Assembly: GCF_004784475.1 (NCBI RefSeq)
Contig: NZ_SRRT01000003.1
Span: 372,001 to 436,000 of the forward strand
Source: Streptomyces bauhiniae
GTDB taxonomy: Bacteria > Actinomycetota > Actinomycetes > Streptomycetales > Streptomycetaceae
Direction: 5' to 3'
DNA: 64,000 nucleotides
A program made the position numbers and the translations under genes. The notes under the pieces were generated by a model, which saw nothing but the letters and a program-made list of their open reading frames with translations, ran no database searches and had not been told where the DNA came from. Below are positions 18,464 to 27,515 of the stretch, one piece after another (the stretch's first letter is position 1; the number at the start of each line of letters is the position of its first letter).

Positions 18464-18770
18464 GGGCTTCGCGCGCCCCCTTCTGACGGACTCCAGCTCA
18501 CCGATCCTGCGACAGAACCCACAGTACGGGCCCTGCCACCATTACCGCACCGTTCGGGGAGCGATGCGCTCCTCCCCAAGGACGAGCCCCGGCCCGGCCA
18601 CTCCGGCGTGAGGAGTAGGTGATCCCCGGGGTGACGCCCCGCCGGGTGCACGACTCGCCCGGAAAGCGCCGGTGACGTCCTCTTCTGTACCCCGATAGAC
18701 GTCCGGCGTTGCCGGATCGTTCCCCGCGGGACTGGGGTCCATGCCGGTGATGCCCGTACCCTTGGGTTTT
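18464..18770. other. Intergenic region, divergent pspA / DUF3043 promoters
   Basis: These 307 bp hold no supported gene. They should contain the pspA promoter (TACTGT on the minus strand at 18526-18521). A GC-rich imperfect hairpin lies near 18556-18580 (GGGGAGCG ... CGCTCCTCCCC). The apparent leaderless promoter of the DUF3043 gene (TACCCT, 18757-18762) is at the right end. Confidence 0.45.
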
Positions 18771-19367
18771 GTGTTCCGTAGCCGTGCGAAGGAAGAGAAG
18801 GCACCCGCCGACAAGGCGCAGGTGACCGGCTCCATGCAGCCCCGCGACCCGCAGGCCCCCAAGGGTCGGCCCACGCCGAAGCGCAGTGAGGCCCAGACCC
18901 AGCGCCGCAGTGTCGCCAGTACGCCCGTGTCCCGCAAGGACACCGCCAAGCGGCAGCGGGAGGACCGCCGTCAGGCCCTGGACCGGCAGCGCCGCGCGCT
19001 CGCCGGGGGCGACGAGCGGTACCTGCCCGCCCGGGACAAGGGGCCGGTGCGCAAGTTCGCCCGTGACTGGGTCGACTCGCGGATCAACGTGGCGGAGTTC
19101 TTCCTGCCGCTGGCCATCGTGATCCTGATCCTCAGCGTGGTGCGGGTGCCCTCGATCCAGAGCATCGCGCTGCTGCTGTGGCTGATCGTGATCGTGCTGA
19201 TCGTCGTCGACTCCGCCTTCAGCGGCTACCGGCTGAACAAGCGGCTCGCCGAGAAGTTCCCGGACGTCAACCGCCGTGGCGCGGTCATGTACGGCCTGAT
19301 GCGCTCGCTCCAGATGCGCCGGCTGCGGCTGCCCAAGCCGCAGGTCAAGCGCGGAGAGCGGCCCTGA
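18771..19367 (+). CDS. DUF3043 family membrane protein
   Basis: This 198-aa conserved actinobacterial protein has a basic, hydrophilic N-terminal half (RQREDRRQALDRQRRALAGGDERYLPARDKGPVRKFARDWVDSR) and then two closely spaced membrane helices (about 107-124 and 133-152), ending in a basic tail. The GTG at 18771 is preferred over the ATG 30 bp upstream because TACCCT stands 8 nt before it, a leaderless arrangement, and because homologues begin FRSRAKEE as far as I recall. Function unknown. Confidence 0.85.
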   Translation: MFRSRAKEEKAPADKAQVTGSMQPRDPQAPKGRPTPKRSEAQTQRRSVASTPVSRKDTAKRQREDRRQALDRQRRALAGGDERYLPARDKGPVRKFARDWVDSRINVAEFFLPLAIVILILSVVRVPSIQSIALLLWLIVIVLIVVDSAFSGYRLNKRLAEKFPDVNRRGAVMYGLMRSLQMRRLRLPKPQVKRGERP

Positions 19368-20179
19368 GCGCAGACGCCGCTCCCGGTACGGCGGCCCTGA
19401 CCGGGTCGCACACGCCGGGCGAGCTGATCCGGCAGCGCCTGGTCACCCGGCAACTGGACGAGCAGCTCGCCCGTGCCTTCGCCGTCGGGCGGCGGCTGCG
19501 GGTGCTCGACGTCGGCATGGGCCGGGGCGCGCAGGCGCTGCGGCTGGCCCGGCTCGGCCACATGGTCACCGGCGTGGAGCGCGACCCGGAGCTGGTCGCG
19601 GCCGCGCGTGCGGCGCTGACCGGTGAGCCGGACGGCATCCGCGAGCGGGTCCGGCTGGTGCAGGGCGAGGGCCGGGACACCGGGGTGCACTTCCTGCCGG
19701 GCAGCTTCGACGTGGTGCTGTGCCACGGGGTGCTGATGCATGTGGAGGAGCCCGACGCGCTGGTGGCCGGGCTGGCCCGGATGCTGGCGCCCGGCGGGCT
19801 GCTGTCCCTGCTGGTGCGCAACGGCGACGCCCTCGCCATGGGGCCCGGCCTCGCCGGTGACTGGGCCGGGGCACTGGCCGCGCTGGACAGCGCCGCCCTG
19901 CTCCCCCGCTCCCGTACCGAGGCCGACGGCGACACTCCGCCCGCGCCCGCCGCCGAGGGCCGCGCCGACCGCCTCTCCGCCCTGACGGCCACCCTGCACG
20001 GCATCGCCGCCCCCCTGCACGCCTGGTACGGCGTCCAGGTCTTCGCGGGCCGTGTCCCCTCCGCCCCCGTCTCCCCCGACGACCTGGAGACCCTCCTCGC
20101 CGTCGAGGAACGCGCCTGCCGCACGGACCCGTACCGGGGAATCGCGGAACTGCTGCACCTGTGCGGGGTGCGGGGCTAG
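19364..20179 (+). CDS. Class I SAM-dependent methyltransferase (apparent CTG start)
   Basis: A 271-aa methyltransferase. Motif I is VLDVGMGRGAQALRLA, followed by an acidic residue after strand 2 (GVERDPELV), motif IV FDVVLCHGVLMHVEEPD and LAPGGLLSLLVRNGD. Methyl acceptor unknown. No ATG, GTG or TTG lies in frame at a sensible place: the reading begins within the upstream gene or at CTG 19364, which overlaps the DUF3043 stop as CTGA and has GGAGAG six bases upstream. I therefore call CTG, with the start less sure than the gene. Confidence 0.8.
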   Translation: MSADAAPGTAALTGSHTPGELIRQRLVTRQLDEQLARAFAVGRRLRVLDVGMGRGAQALRLARLGHMVTGVERDPELVAAARAALTGEPDGIRERVRLVQGEGRDTGVHFLPGSFDVVLCHGVLMHVEEPDALVAGLARMLAPGGLLSLLVRNGDALAMGPGLAGDWAGALAALDSAALLPRSRTEADGDTPPAPAAEGRADRLSALTATLHGIAAPLHAWYGVQVFAGRVPSAPVSPDDLETLLAVEERACRTDPYRGIAELLHLCGVRG

Positions 20180-20235
20180 TCCCGTTCGGCGGTATTGGGC
20201 GGGCCCCTGTCCGTGACCCGTGGGGAGACTCGTCC

Positions 20236-21309
20236 ATGGACGCTTCCCGTATCCGGGCCGGGCGCAGGGGTGCCGTGGCCGTCGTGCTGGTGTGCGCCGC
20301 CGTCCTCGTGGGCGGCTGCTCGGACCCGGCGGACCGGGCCCGGAAGGGCGGCCCGCCGACCGCGCAGGCGGCACTGCCGATGGCGGCGGACGACCTCCAG
20401 GACCAGTACCAGAAGGTCATCAAGGACGTGCTGCCCTCGGTCGTGCAGATCCAGGCGGGGCAGTCCCTCGGCTCGGGCGTGATCTACGACGACAAGGGCC
20501 ACATCGTCACCAACGCGCACGTGGTCGGCTCCGAGAAGACCTTCCGGGTGACCACGGCCCGCAGCGAGGAACCGCTGGCGGCGAGCCTGGTCTACTCCTA
20601 CCCCGAGCAGGACCTCGCGGTGATCAAGCTGGACAAGGCCCCGGCGGGTCTGCGCCCGGCGGTGTTCGGCGACTCGGACAAGGTGGAGGTCGGCCAGATC
20701 GTGCTGGCCATGGGCTCCCCCCTCGGGCTGGCCTCCAGCGTGACCCAGGGCATCGTCTCGGCCACCGGACGGACCGTCAGCGAGCCCGCCGACGACGGAG
20801 GCGCGGGCGCCACGATTCCCAACATGGTGCAGACCTCGGCCGCGATCAACCCGGGCAACAGCGGGGGCGCCCTGGTGAACCTGAACGGCCAGGTCATCGG
20901 CATCCCGACGCTGGGCGCGGCCGACCCCGGCATGCAGGGCGGGGCGGCGCCGGGCATCGGCTTCGCCATCCCGGCGTCCATGGTGCGTACGGTCGCCGGG
21001 CAGATCATCGCCACCGGCAAGGTCACCGACTCGGGCCGGGCCGCGCTGGGCGTCACGGTCCGCACGGTGGTGGACGACGGCTACCGGCCCGCCGGGGCGG
21101 CGGTCGTCACGGTGCAGCAGGGCGGTCCGGCGGCGAAGGCGGGGCTCGGGGCGGGCGATGTGATCACCCGGCTGGGCGACAGCCCGGTCGGCACGACCAC
21201 GGAACTCGCCGAGGCGCTGGCGGACAGGAAACCCGGCGACAAGGTCGAGGTCACCTACCAGCGCTCGGGCTCACAGCACACGGCCGAGGTGACACTCGGG
21301 GAACAGTGA
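20236..21309 (+). CDS. HtrA/DegP-like serine protease lipoprotein with PDZ domain
   Basis: This 357-aa protein is exported and lipid-anchored (lipobox VGGC, C28), with a trypsin-like domain whose triad is visible: H95 (TNAHVVG), D126 (EQDLAVIKLD) and S209 (NPGNSGG). A C-terminal PDZ domain spans about 265-350 (VTVQQGGPAAKAGLGAGDVITRLGD). It should act outside the membrane in protein quality control. GGGGAG stands 8 nt before the ATG. It lies among envelope-stress genes (pspA upstream). Confidence 0.93.
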   Translation: MDASRIRAGRRGAVAVVLVCAAVLVGGCSDPADRARKGGPPTAQAALPMAADDLQDQYQKVIKDVLPSVVQIQAGQSLGSGVIYDDKGHIVTNAHVVGSEKTFRVTTARSEEPLAASLVYSYPEQDLAVIKLDKAPAGLRPAVFGDSDKVEVGQIVLAMGSPLGLASSVTQGIVSATGRTVSEPADDGGAGATIPNMVQTSAAINPGNSGGALVNLNGQVIGIPTLGAADPGMQGGAAPGIGFAIPASMVRTVAGQIIATGKVTDSGRAALGVTVRTVVDDGYRPAGAAVVTVQQGGPAAKAGLGAGDVITRLGDSPVGTTTELAEALADRKPGDKVEVTYQRSGSQHTAEVTLGEQ

Positions 21310-21352
21310 CCCCGACGGGAGCGGGAGTGTCCCCGCCCCCGCTGGACCGGGG

Positions 21353-21565
21353 CTACACCCCTTCGGCGTCGAGGCTCATCGGCCCGTAGATCTCGGTGCC
21401 CTCCTCGAAGAGGCGCACCTGGTCCGCGCCGCCCTCCAGCAGCGCCTTCCAGTTCTCGCCGACCCAGGACTCGGCGTCGCCCTGGGTGGTGAACTCCTCG
21501 GGCTCCACGGCGGGCGGGACCTCCGTGCCGTCGGCCTTCTCGAACCGCCATGTCCAAGCTGTCAT
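21353..21565 (-). CDS. Small conserved-type hypothetical protein (70 aa)
   Basis: The 70-aa acidic protein starts MTAWTWRFEKADGTEVPPAVEPEEFTTQGDAESWVGENW and looks like a compact cytoplasmic alpha/beta protein. A near-perfect Shine-Dalgarno (AAGGAGG) sits 8 nt before the ATG at 21565, which strongly supports both the gene and the start. Convergent with the protease gene, 43 bp from its stop. No function recognised. Confidence 0.8.
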   Translation of the reverse strand: MTAWTWRFEKADGTEVPPAVEPEEFTTQGDAESWVGENWKALLEGGADQVRLFEEGTEIYGPMSLDAEGV

Positions 21566-21683
21566 GCAAGCCTCCTTCGATCCGACTCCTGCGGGCAGCG
21601 TATGCGGTCGGCGGGGCCGCCCACAGGACATCGTGGATCATCGTCCGCTCAGGTGACCCGGTGCGCGGCGCCCGCCGGGACAG

Positions 21684-22898
21684 GTGAAAATCGGTTCCGT
21701 GGACGTCACTCTGCTCGGCACCGGTGCCCCCTCGGGACTGCCCCGCCCCGACTGCCCCTGTGCCGTGTGCGCGAGCGCGCTCGGCCCGGACGCGCGGGCG
21801 GCCACCGCGCTGCTGGTGGACGGGGTGCTGCTGCTGGACCTGACCCCGGGCGCCGCCTTCGCCGCGGCCCGCGCCGGGCACTCGCTGGGCCGGGTCCGCC
21901 AGGTGCTGCTCTCCCACCCGCACGACGGGCCCGCCGTGGAGGTCCCCGCCGGGCTGCCCCAGCCGGTCCGGGTGCCGGACGGCCGCGAGCTGACCCTGCT
22001 GACGGGGCATCGGGTGAGGGCGCTGGCGATGGACGCGGGCGGTACGGGATACGAGGTGACCGGGCCGGACGGCCTGAGGCTGCTGTACCTCCCGCCGGGC
22101 GGCGCACCGGCCGGGCTCGAAGAGGTGCCGGAGCCGTACCACATGGTGCTGGCCGACATCGTGGGGCGCCCGGACGCGCTGGCCCGGCTGCGGGCGGCCG
22201 GCGGGGTGGGTCCGGCGACCGATGTCGTCGCGGTCCACCTGGACCATGACGTGCCCCAGGCGGCTGAGCTGCCCCGGCGGCTGGCGGCGGCCGGGGCGCG
22301 GACGGTGCCGGACGGGATGACGCTGGCGGTGGGCGCGTACGACGAGGTCCCGGACGTGCCGCGCCGGACGCTGGTGCTGGGCGGCGCCCGCTCGGGCAAG
22401 TCGGTGGAGGCGGAACGGCGCCTGGAATCCTTCCCCGACGTGGTCTACGCCGCGACCGGCGGCACCCGCGCCGGGGACCGCGAGTGGGCGGACCGGGTCG
22501 CCGCCCACCGCGAACGCCGCCCCGGCTCCTGGCGTACGGCGGAGACGACGGACCTGGTCCCGCTCCTCGCCGAGGACGGCCCCCCGCTGCTCATCGACTG
22601 CCTCTCCCTCTGGCTCACCGACGTGATGGACGCGGTCGGCGCCTGGGACGACGCCCAGTGGGCCGACGGCGGCGAGAAGGCGCTGCGCGAGCGGGTCCAC
22701 GAACTCACCCGCGCCGTCCGCGAAACCCCTCGCACCGTGGTCGCCGTCTCCAACGAGGTCGGCTCCGGCATCGTCCCGGCCACCCCCTCGGGCCGCCGCT
22801 ACCGCGACGAACTCGGCCGTCTGAACACGGCGTTCGCCTCGGAGTGCGAGCAGGTCGTCCTGGTGGTGGCGGGCCAGGCGCTGGTGCTGCGCGGTTAG
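21684..22898 (+). CDS. cobU: Bifunctional cobinamide kinase / cobinamide-phosphate guanylyltransferase with metallo-hydrolase-like N-terminal domain
   Basis: This 404-aa fusion has a CobU domain at residues 228-404 with its P-loop GGARSGKS (233-240); CobU phosphorylates adenosylcobinamide and attaches GMP, giving AdoCbi-GDP for cobS. Residues 1-225 look like a PhnP/metallo-beta-lactamase-type fold (VTLLGTGAPSG, LLSHPHDG at 77-82, LDHD at 186-189). The usual HxHxDH metal motif is eroded to SHPHDG, so this half may be inactive or bind differently. GTG start. cobT and cobS lie 1 and 5 kb downstream. The 3' end overlaps the convergent methyltransferase stop by 4 bp. Confidence 0.92.
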   Translation: MKIGSVDVTLLGTGAPSGLPRPDCPCAVCASALGPDARAATALLVDGVLLLDLTPGAAFAAARAGHSLGRVRQVLLSHPHDGPAVEVPAGLPQPVRVPDGRELTLLTGHRVRALAMDAGGTGYEVTGPDGLRLLYLPPGGAPAGLEEVPEPYHMVLADIVGRPDALARLRAAGGVGPATDVVAVHLDHDVPQAAELPRRLAAAGARTVPDGMTLAVGAYDEVPDVPRRTLVLGGARSGKSVEAERRLESFPDVVYAATGGTRAGDREWADRVAAHRERRPGSWRTAETTDLVPLLAEDGPPLLIDCLSLWLTDVMDAVGAWDDAQWADGGEKALRERVHELTRAVRETPRTVVAVSNEVGSGIVPATPSGRRYRDELGRLNTAFASECEQVVLVVAGQALVLRG

Positions 22899-23737
22899 AA
22901 CCGTCCCGGCTTGCGGGCCACCACCCGGTACGTGTTGGCGAAGCGGGTCCGGCGGGTCAGGGGGGCCAGGAGGTGGTCCAGCGCCGTGGCCGCCGTCAGG
23001 GGAGCCCGTAGGGGGCGGGGGAAGGTCGTGGTGAGGTCCTGGGGCTGGTGGATGCGGGTCGTGGTGGTGACCGTGCAGGCCAGGGCGCTCAGTTCGGCTT
23101 CCAGGTTGGGCAGCGGGAGCAGGTGGGCGTGCCGGTGCGGGAGCCAGTGGGGGCCGAGGAGGCCGGCGTAGGCGCTGTCGGGGGCCGGGGACTCGATGAC
23201 GAGGTGGCCGCCGGGGCGGAGGACGGTCAGCGCGGCGCGCAGTTCGGCGCGGGGGTCGGGGACGTGGGCCAGGTGGTGGAGCAGGCTGACCACGTCGTAG
23301 CGGGCGCGCAGCCGGTCGGTGACGCCGGGCGTGGTGAGCAGGCCCCGGTGGGCCTCCTCGACTCGGCCCTCGGCCAGCGCCCGTTCGACCCGCGCGGTGG
23401 GGTCGAGCCCGTCGAAGCTGGTGTACGGGAAGAACTCCCGCGCCGCTTCGGGGAAGTGGCCGTGCCCGGTGCCGACGTCGAGCCAGCTCTCGGGGTCGGC
23501 CAGCCCGGCGAGGGCGCGGGCGGTGGCCCGGTGGGAGCGGGGGGACGGCGCGGGGGCGTCGGCGGGCGGCATGGGGTTCTGGAAGGCGTGGGCGCACGCC
23601 CCGCACTCGTCCAGGGCCAGCGCGCGGGGTCCGCGCAGCCGGGTGCGCAGGCGGGCCGAGCCGCACCAGGGACAGTCCGCGCGGCGCGGCCCGGGGAACC
23701 GGTCGCTGACCTGGGGGGCGGAGGGCGAGGACGGCAT
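22895..23737 (-). CDS. Zinc-ribbon class I methyltransferase
   Basis: A 280-aa protein with an N-terminal CxxC...CxxC zinc ribbon (CPWCGSARLR and CGACAHAFQNP, about residues 21-55) followed by a SAM-methyltransferase fold (WLDVGTGHGHFPEAA motif I, GLDPTARV, YDVVSLLHHLAHVPDPRAEL, LRPGGHLVIESPAPDS). This resembles methyltransferases acting on sugar moieties or small molecules; target unknown. The ATG at 23737 is supported by AGGAG in the rc upstream. The stop overlaps the cobU stop tail-to-tail. Confidence 0.82.
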   Translation of the reverse strand: MPSSPSAPQVSDRFPGPRRADCPWCGSARLRTRLRGPRALALDECGACAHAFQNPMPPADAPAPSPRSHRATARALAGLADPESWLDVGTGHGHFPEAAREFFPYTSFDGLDPTARVERALAEGRVEEAHRGLLTTPGVTDRLRARYDVVSLLHHLAHVPDPRAELRAALTVLRPGGHLVIESPAPDSAYAGLLGPHWLPHRHAHLLPLPNLEAELSALACTVTTTTRIHQPQDLTTTFPRPLRAPLTAATALDHLLAPLTRRTRFANTYRVVARKPGRF

Positions 23738-23868
23738 GGCGGCTCCTGTACGGCATTTCGCGGTAAACCGGAACGTATGGGATGCCGATCTTGGGTGCAA
23801 TGACGTGCGCCGGGCGTGGTGGCGGTGTGGCGCGGGGCGCCTCGCGCGCGGGCGGTACTGTTCCGCGA

Positions 23869-24951
23869 ATGGACAGCCTTCAACTCGACGACTTCACCGA
23901 TCTGATCGAGCGCCCGGACGGCGGCGTGCGCCGGGACGCCGAGGCGCGGCGGGAGCGCCTGGCCGTGCCGCCCGGCGCGCTGGGCCGGCTGGACGAGCTG
24001 GGCGAGTGGCTGGCGGCCGCGCAGGGCGCGGTGCCGGTACGGCCCGTCGAGCACCCGAAGCTGGTTCTCTTCGCCGGTGACCACGGCATCGCCACCCTCG
24101 GCGTCTCCCGGCGCCCGGAGGGCGGCGCGGCCGACCTGGTCCGGGCGGTGCTGGAGGGCGCGAGCCCGGCCGCGGTGCTGGCCCGCCGGCTGGACGTCCC
24201 GGTACGGGTGGTCGACCTGGCACTGGACTGCGACCCGGACGCCTTCCCCGCCGAGGTGACCCGGCACCGGGTGCGGCGCGGCAGCGGCCGGATCGACATC
24301 GAGGACGCGCTGACGGCCGAGGAGGCCGAGGCGGCGTTCCGCGCGGGCATGGCCGTGGCCGACGAGGAGGCCGACTCCGGTACGGACCTGGTGGTGCTCG
24401 GCGATGTGAGCGTGGGCGGCACGACGGCGGCCGCGGTGCTGGTGGCCGCGCTGTGCGGGACGGACGCCTCGGTGGTGACCGGACGCGGCGGCGAGGCCAT
24501 CGACGACCTGGCCTGGATGCGCAAGTGCGCGGCCGTACGGGACGCCCTGCGCCGGGCCCGCCCGGTCCTGGGCGACCAGCTCGAACTGCTGGCGACGGTG
24601 GGCGGCGCCGACCTGACCGCGATGACCGGCTTCCTGCTCCAGTGCGCGGTGCGCAAGCTGCCGGTGATCCTGGACGGTGTGGTGGCCGCGGCCTGTGCGC
24701 TGGTGGGCCAGCGGGTGGCGTTCCGGGCGCCGGACTGGTGGCTCGCGGCCCACGACAGCGGTGAGCCGGGGCAGGCGAAGGCGCTGGACCGGATGGCGCT
24801 GGAGCCGCTGCTGACGACGGGCGTGCGGGTCGGCGAGGGCGCGGGCGCCCTGCTGGCCCTCCCCCTGGTCCGCTCGGCCGCCGCGCTGGCCGCCGAGCTG
24901 CCGGAGCGGCCGGAGGCGGAGAAGCCCGAGGAGACAGACGAGAGCGCCTGA
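23869..24951 (+). CDS. cobT: Nicotinate-nucleotide--dimethylbenzimidazole phosphoribosyltransferase
   Basis: This 360-aa enzyme makes alpha-ribazole 5'-phosphate, the lower ligand of cobalamin, from DMB and nicotinate mononucleotide. Visible family motifs are LAVPPGALGRLDELGEWLA, LVLFAGDHGIATLGVS, LGDVSVGGTTAAAVLVAAL and the catalytic-Glu region RVGEGAGALLALPLV. The ATG at 23869 is preferred: TACTGT (23856-23861) is 7 nt upstream, so the transcript is probably leaderless. Lies between cobU and cobS on the same strand. Confidence 0.93.
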   Translation: MDSLQLDDFTDLIERPDGGVRRDAEARRERLAVPPGALGRLDELGEWLAAAQGAVPVRPVEHPKLVLFAGDHGIATLGVSRRPEGGAADLVRAVLEGASPAAVLARRLDVPVRVVDLALDCDPDAFPAEVTRHRVRRGSGRIDIEDALTAEEAEAAFRAGMAVADEEADSGTDLVVLGDVSVGGTTAAAVLVAALCGTDASVVTGRGGEAIDDLAWMRKCAAVRDALRRARPVLGDQLELLATVGGADLTAMTGFLLQCAVRKLPVILDGVVAAACALVGQRVAFRAPDWWLAAHDSGEPGQAKALDRMALEPLLTTGVRVGEGAGALLALPLVRSAAALAAELPERPEAEKPEETDESA

Positions 24952-25017
24952 CCCGGCCCCTTCCCGTCGCACCGATGAGCGCGATTCACGGCAAATGCGG
25001 ACATATGATCCCCGCTC

Positions 25018-26832
25018 ATGGGAGATGCCCGAGTTGCCGACCGGTCGAGCGAGCCGGACCGGCGGACGGAACCGGACCAGCGGACCGAACCGGGGCGGCG
25101 GCCGGGCGGGGTGTCGTCCCGCCGGGCCGCCGCAAGCGCCGTCTGGTACCTGCGGGCCGTCGCGTTCGTCAACTTCCTCAGCGCGGTGTGGGTCTCGCTG
25201 GGCCAGGACGTGCGCCGCCACAACCAGGAGAACCTGTTCACGCCGTACCTGCTGACGGCCGGCTTCGCCTCGGGCGTGTTCACCGCGTTCCTGGCCATCA
25301 CCATGCGGCGGCGCAAGCGGGCCGCGTGGATTCTCAACCTGGTGCTGAGCGGGGCCTTTCTGGCGCTGTTCGCGGTCGCCATGGCGTTCCCGGAGATCCG
25401 CCGCTCCCCGCAGAACTGGGTCTCGCTGGCGCTGACGGCCGCCTTCGTCACCGTCCTGCTGCTGGGCCGCCGGGAGTTCTACGCCAAGGGTGACCGCGCC
25501 AACCCCCGCCTCGCCGCGAGTGTGGCCCTCGGCGGCGGTACGGCCGCCTCGCTGCTCGCCGCACTGCTGGTGACGGCCACCAACCAGGCGCCGGACGCGG
25601 CCCGTTCGACGTTCTGGGAGCGCTGGCAGTACGGCACGCTGCGGCTGGTGTCGGTGGCCACCGAGGAGTCCGGCTTCCCCGGCATCGACCCGCCGAACTG
25701 GGCCAATGTCAGCGTGAACGTGCTCAGTACGGCCCTCCTCCTCGCCGTCCTGTACGCCGCGTTCCGCTCCCGCCGCGCCGTCGACCCGCTCACCGAGGAC
25801 GACGAGAAGCGGCTGCGGGAGCTGCTGGACCGGCACGGCGAGCGCGACTCCCTCGGCTACTTCGCGCTGCGCCGGGAGAAGAGCGTGCTGTGGTCCCCCA
25901 CCGGCAAGGCGGCCGTCGCCTACCGGGTGGTGGGCGGGGTCAGCCTGGCCTCCGGCGACCCGCTGGGCGACCCCGAGGCATGGCCCGGCGCCATCGCGCC
26001 CTGGCTCACCGAGGCACGGGCCCATGGCTGGATTCCGGCTGTGATGGGCGCGAGCGAGGAGGCCGGGACCGTCTACGCCCGGCACGGCCTGGACGCCCTC
26101 GAACTCGGCGACGAAGCGATCGTGGAGGTAGCCGAGTTCACCCTGGAGGGCCGCGCGATGCGCACCGTGCGCCAGGCGTACAACCGGGTGCGGCGGGCCG
26201 GGTACGAGGTGCGGATGCGGCGGCACGAGGACATCCCGGCGGCCGAGATGGCCCGGCTCGTGGAGCGGGCCGACGACTGGCGGGACGGCGCCACCGAACG
26301 CGGCTTCAGCATGGCGCTGGGCCGGCTCGCGGACCCCGAGGACGGCCGGTGCGTGATGCTGGAGTGCACCGACGCCGAGGGCCGGCTGCGCGCCCTGCTG
26401 TCGTTCGTGCCGTGGGGCCCCGGCGGGCTCTCGCTGGACCTGATGCGGCGTGACCGGGACAGCGACAACGGGCTGATGGAGTTCATGGTGATCGACCTCC
26501 TGCGCCGGTCGCGGGAGATCGGGGTCACCCAGGTCTCGCTGAACTTCGCCGTGTTCCGCTCGGTGTTCGAGCGCGGCGGCCGGCTCGGCGCCGGACCGGT
26601 GCTGCGGCTGTGGCGCTCGCTGCTGAGCTTCTTCTCCCGCTGGTGGCAGATCGAGTCGCTGTACCGGGCCAACGCCAAGTACCGGCCCATCTGGGAGCCG
26701 CGCTTCCTGCTCTTCGAGAAGAGCGCCGACCTGCCCCGGATCGCCCTGGCGGCGGCCCGCGCGGAGGGGTTCCTGGAGGCGCCGGGCCTGCCGAAGTGGC
26801 TGCACCGCAGACAACTGGAGACCCACCGGTGA
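25018..26832 (+). CDS. Phosphatidylglycerol lysyltransferase-like membrane protein (LPG synthase C domain)
   Basis: This 604-aa protein has an N-terminal Arg/Glu-rich tail, about six membrane helices (residues 42-255), and a cytoplasmic C-terminal domain of the MprF/LysX LPG-synthase (DUF2156) type. Marks are the double-GNAT-like strands in GYFALRREKSVLWSPTGKAAVAYRVVGGVSLASGDPLGDP, NGLMEFMVIDLL and VSLNFAVFRSVFERG. Relatives transfer an amino acid from charged tRNA to phosphatidylglycerol, lowering surface negative charge. A TATGAT box (25004-25009) is 8 nt before the ATG: leaderless. It overlaps the next gene by GTGA. The amino acid used cannot be told. Confidence 0.87.
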   Translation: MGDARVADRSSEPDRRTEPDQRTEPGRRPGGVSSRRAAASAVWYLRAVAFVNFLSAVWVSLGQDVRRHNQENLFTPYLLTAGFASGVFTAFLAITMRRRKRAAWILNLVLSGAFLALFAVAMAFPEIRRSPQNWVSLALTAAFVTVLLLGRREFYAKGDRANPRLAASVALGGGTAASLLAALLVTATNQAPDAARSTFWERWQYGTLRLVSVATEESGFPGIDPPNWANVSVNVLSTALLLAVLYAAFRSRRAVDPLTEDDEKRLRELLDRHGERDSLGYFALRREKSVLWSPTGKAAVAYRVVGGVSLASGDPLGDPEAWPGAIAPWLTEARAHGWIPAVMGASEEAGTVYARHGLDALELGDEAIVEVAEFTLEGRAMRTVRQAYNRVRRAGYEVRMRRHEDIPAAEMARLVERADDWRDGATERGFSMALGRLADPEDGRCVMLECTDAEGRLRALLSFVPWGPGGLSLDLMRRDRDSDNGLMEFMVIDLLRRSREIGVTQVSLNFAVFRSVFERGGRLGAGPVLRLWRSLLSFFSRWWQIESLYRANAKYRPIWEPRFLLFEKSADLPRIALAAARAEGFLEAPGLPKWLHRRQLETHR

Positions 26833-27515
26833 GAGCGTGGGCGCGCGCCGAGTGGGGCCCGCTGTACGCGGCCCTGCGGACGGCGCTGCTCGCGCGCGGC
26901 CCGCTGCTCGGGGCGCCGCTGACGCTCGGCGCGGTGGGCCTGACCGCGCTGCTCCAGTTCGTGCAGAACCAGCCCTGGGGCTTCGCCCTGGTGGAGGCGG
27001 CCGGTGCCGTACGGGCCGCCGACCCGCTCTGGCTGGCCCTGCTGCGCACCCCGCTCTCCCTGTTCGTGCCCGCCCTCGACCTGCCGGTGTGGGGCGCGCT
27101 GGCCCAGGTGCTCTGCGTGTTCGGCATCGCGGAACTCTGCCTGGGCCGCCGACGCACCCTGCTCATCGCCTACACCGCCACCCTCGCCGGAACCCTGTAC
27201 GCCCGGATCGGCATCGCCCTCGGCCCGCACGCCCCCTTCGGCCTGCCCGCCTCGGACGCCCTCGTGGTGGACACCGGCCCCTCGGCCGCCGTGGTCGGGC
27301 TCGCGGTGTACGTCGCGGTACGGCACCACGCGCGTGTGACGGCGATGGCGGTACCGGCCGCGATAGTGATCGAGGTGCTGCTCAAGGACAACCTGGCCGG
27401 CAAGGAGCACCTCGCGGCCCTGCTCGCCGTCGGCACCCTGTGCCTGGCGGAGCTTCAGCCGCCCCTGGGCAGCCGGGCCGGGGACGGGTCGGGCTTGCCG
27501 CCGATCCAGTCCTGA
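26829..27515 (+). CDS. Rhomboid-like integral membrane protein
   Basis: A 228-aa polytopic protein (about six helices), translationally coupled to the LPG-synthase-like gene (GTGA overlap). Two features recall intramembrane rhomboid proteases: TGPSAAVVG with S152 in the place of the GxSG serine, and H194 in KEHLAALLAVGTL on a later helix, in the place of HLxGxxxG. The glycine after the serine is replaced by alanine (GPSA rather than GxSG), so it may be catalytically dead. The strict pairing suggests it handles the product or surroundings of the lipid enzyme. Function is inference. Confidence 0.72.
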   Translation: MRAWARAEWGPLYAALRTALLARGPLLGAPLTLGAVGLTALLQFVQNQPWGFALVEAAGAVRAADPLWLALLRTPLSLFVPALDLPVWGALAQVLCVFGIAELCLGRRRTLLIAYTATLAGTLYARIGIALGPHAPFGLPASDALVVDTGPSAAVVGLAVYVAVRHHARVTAMAVPAAIVIEVLLKDNLAGKEHLAALLAVGTLCLAELQPPLGSRAGDGSGLPPIQS

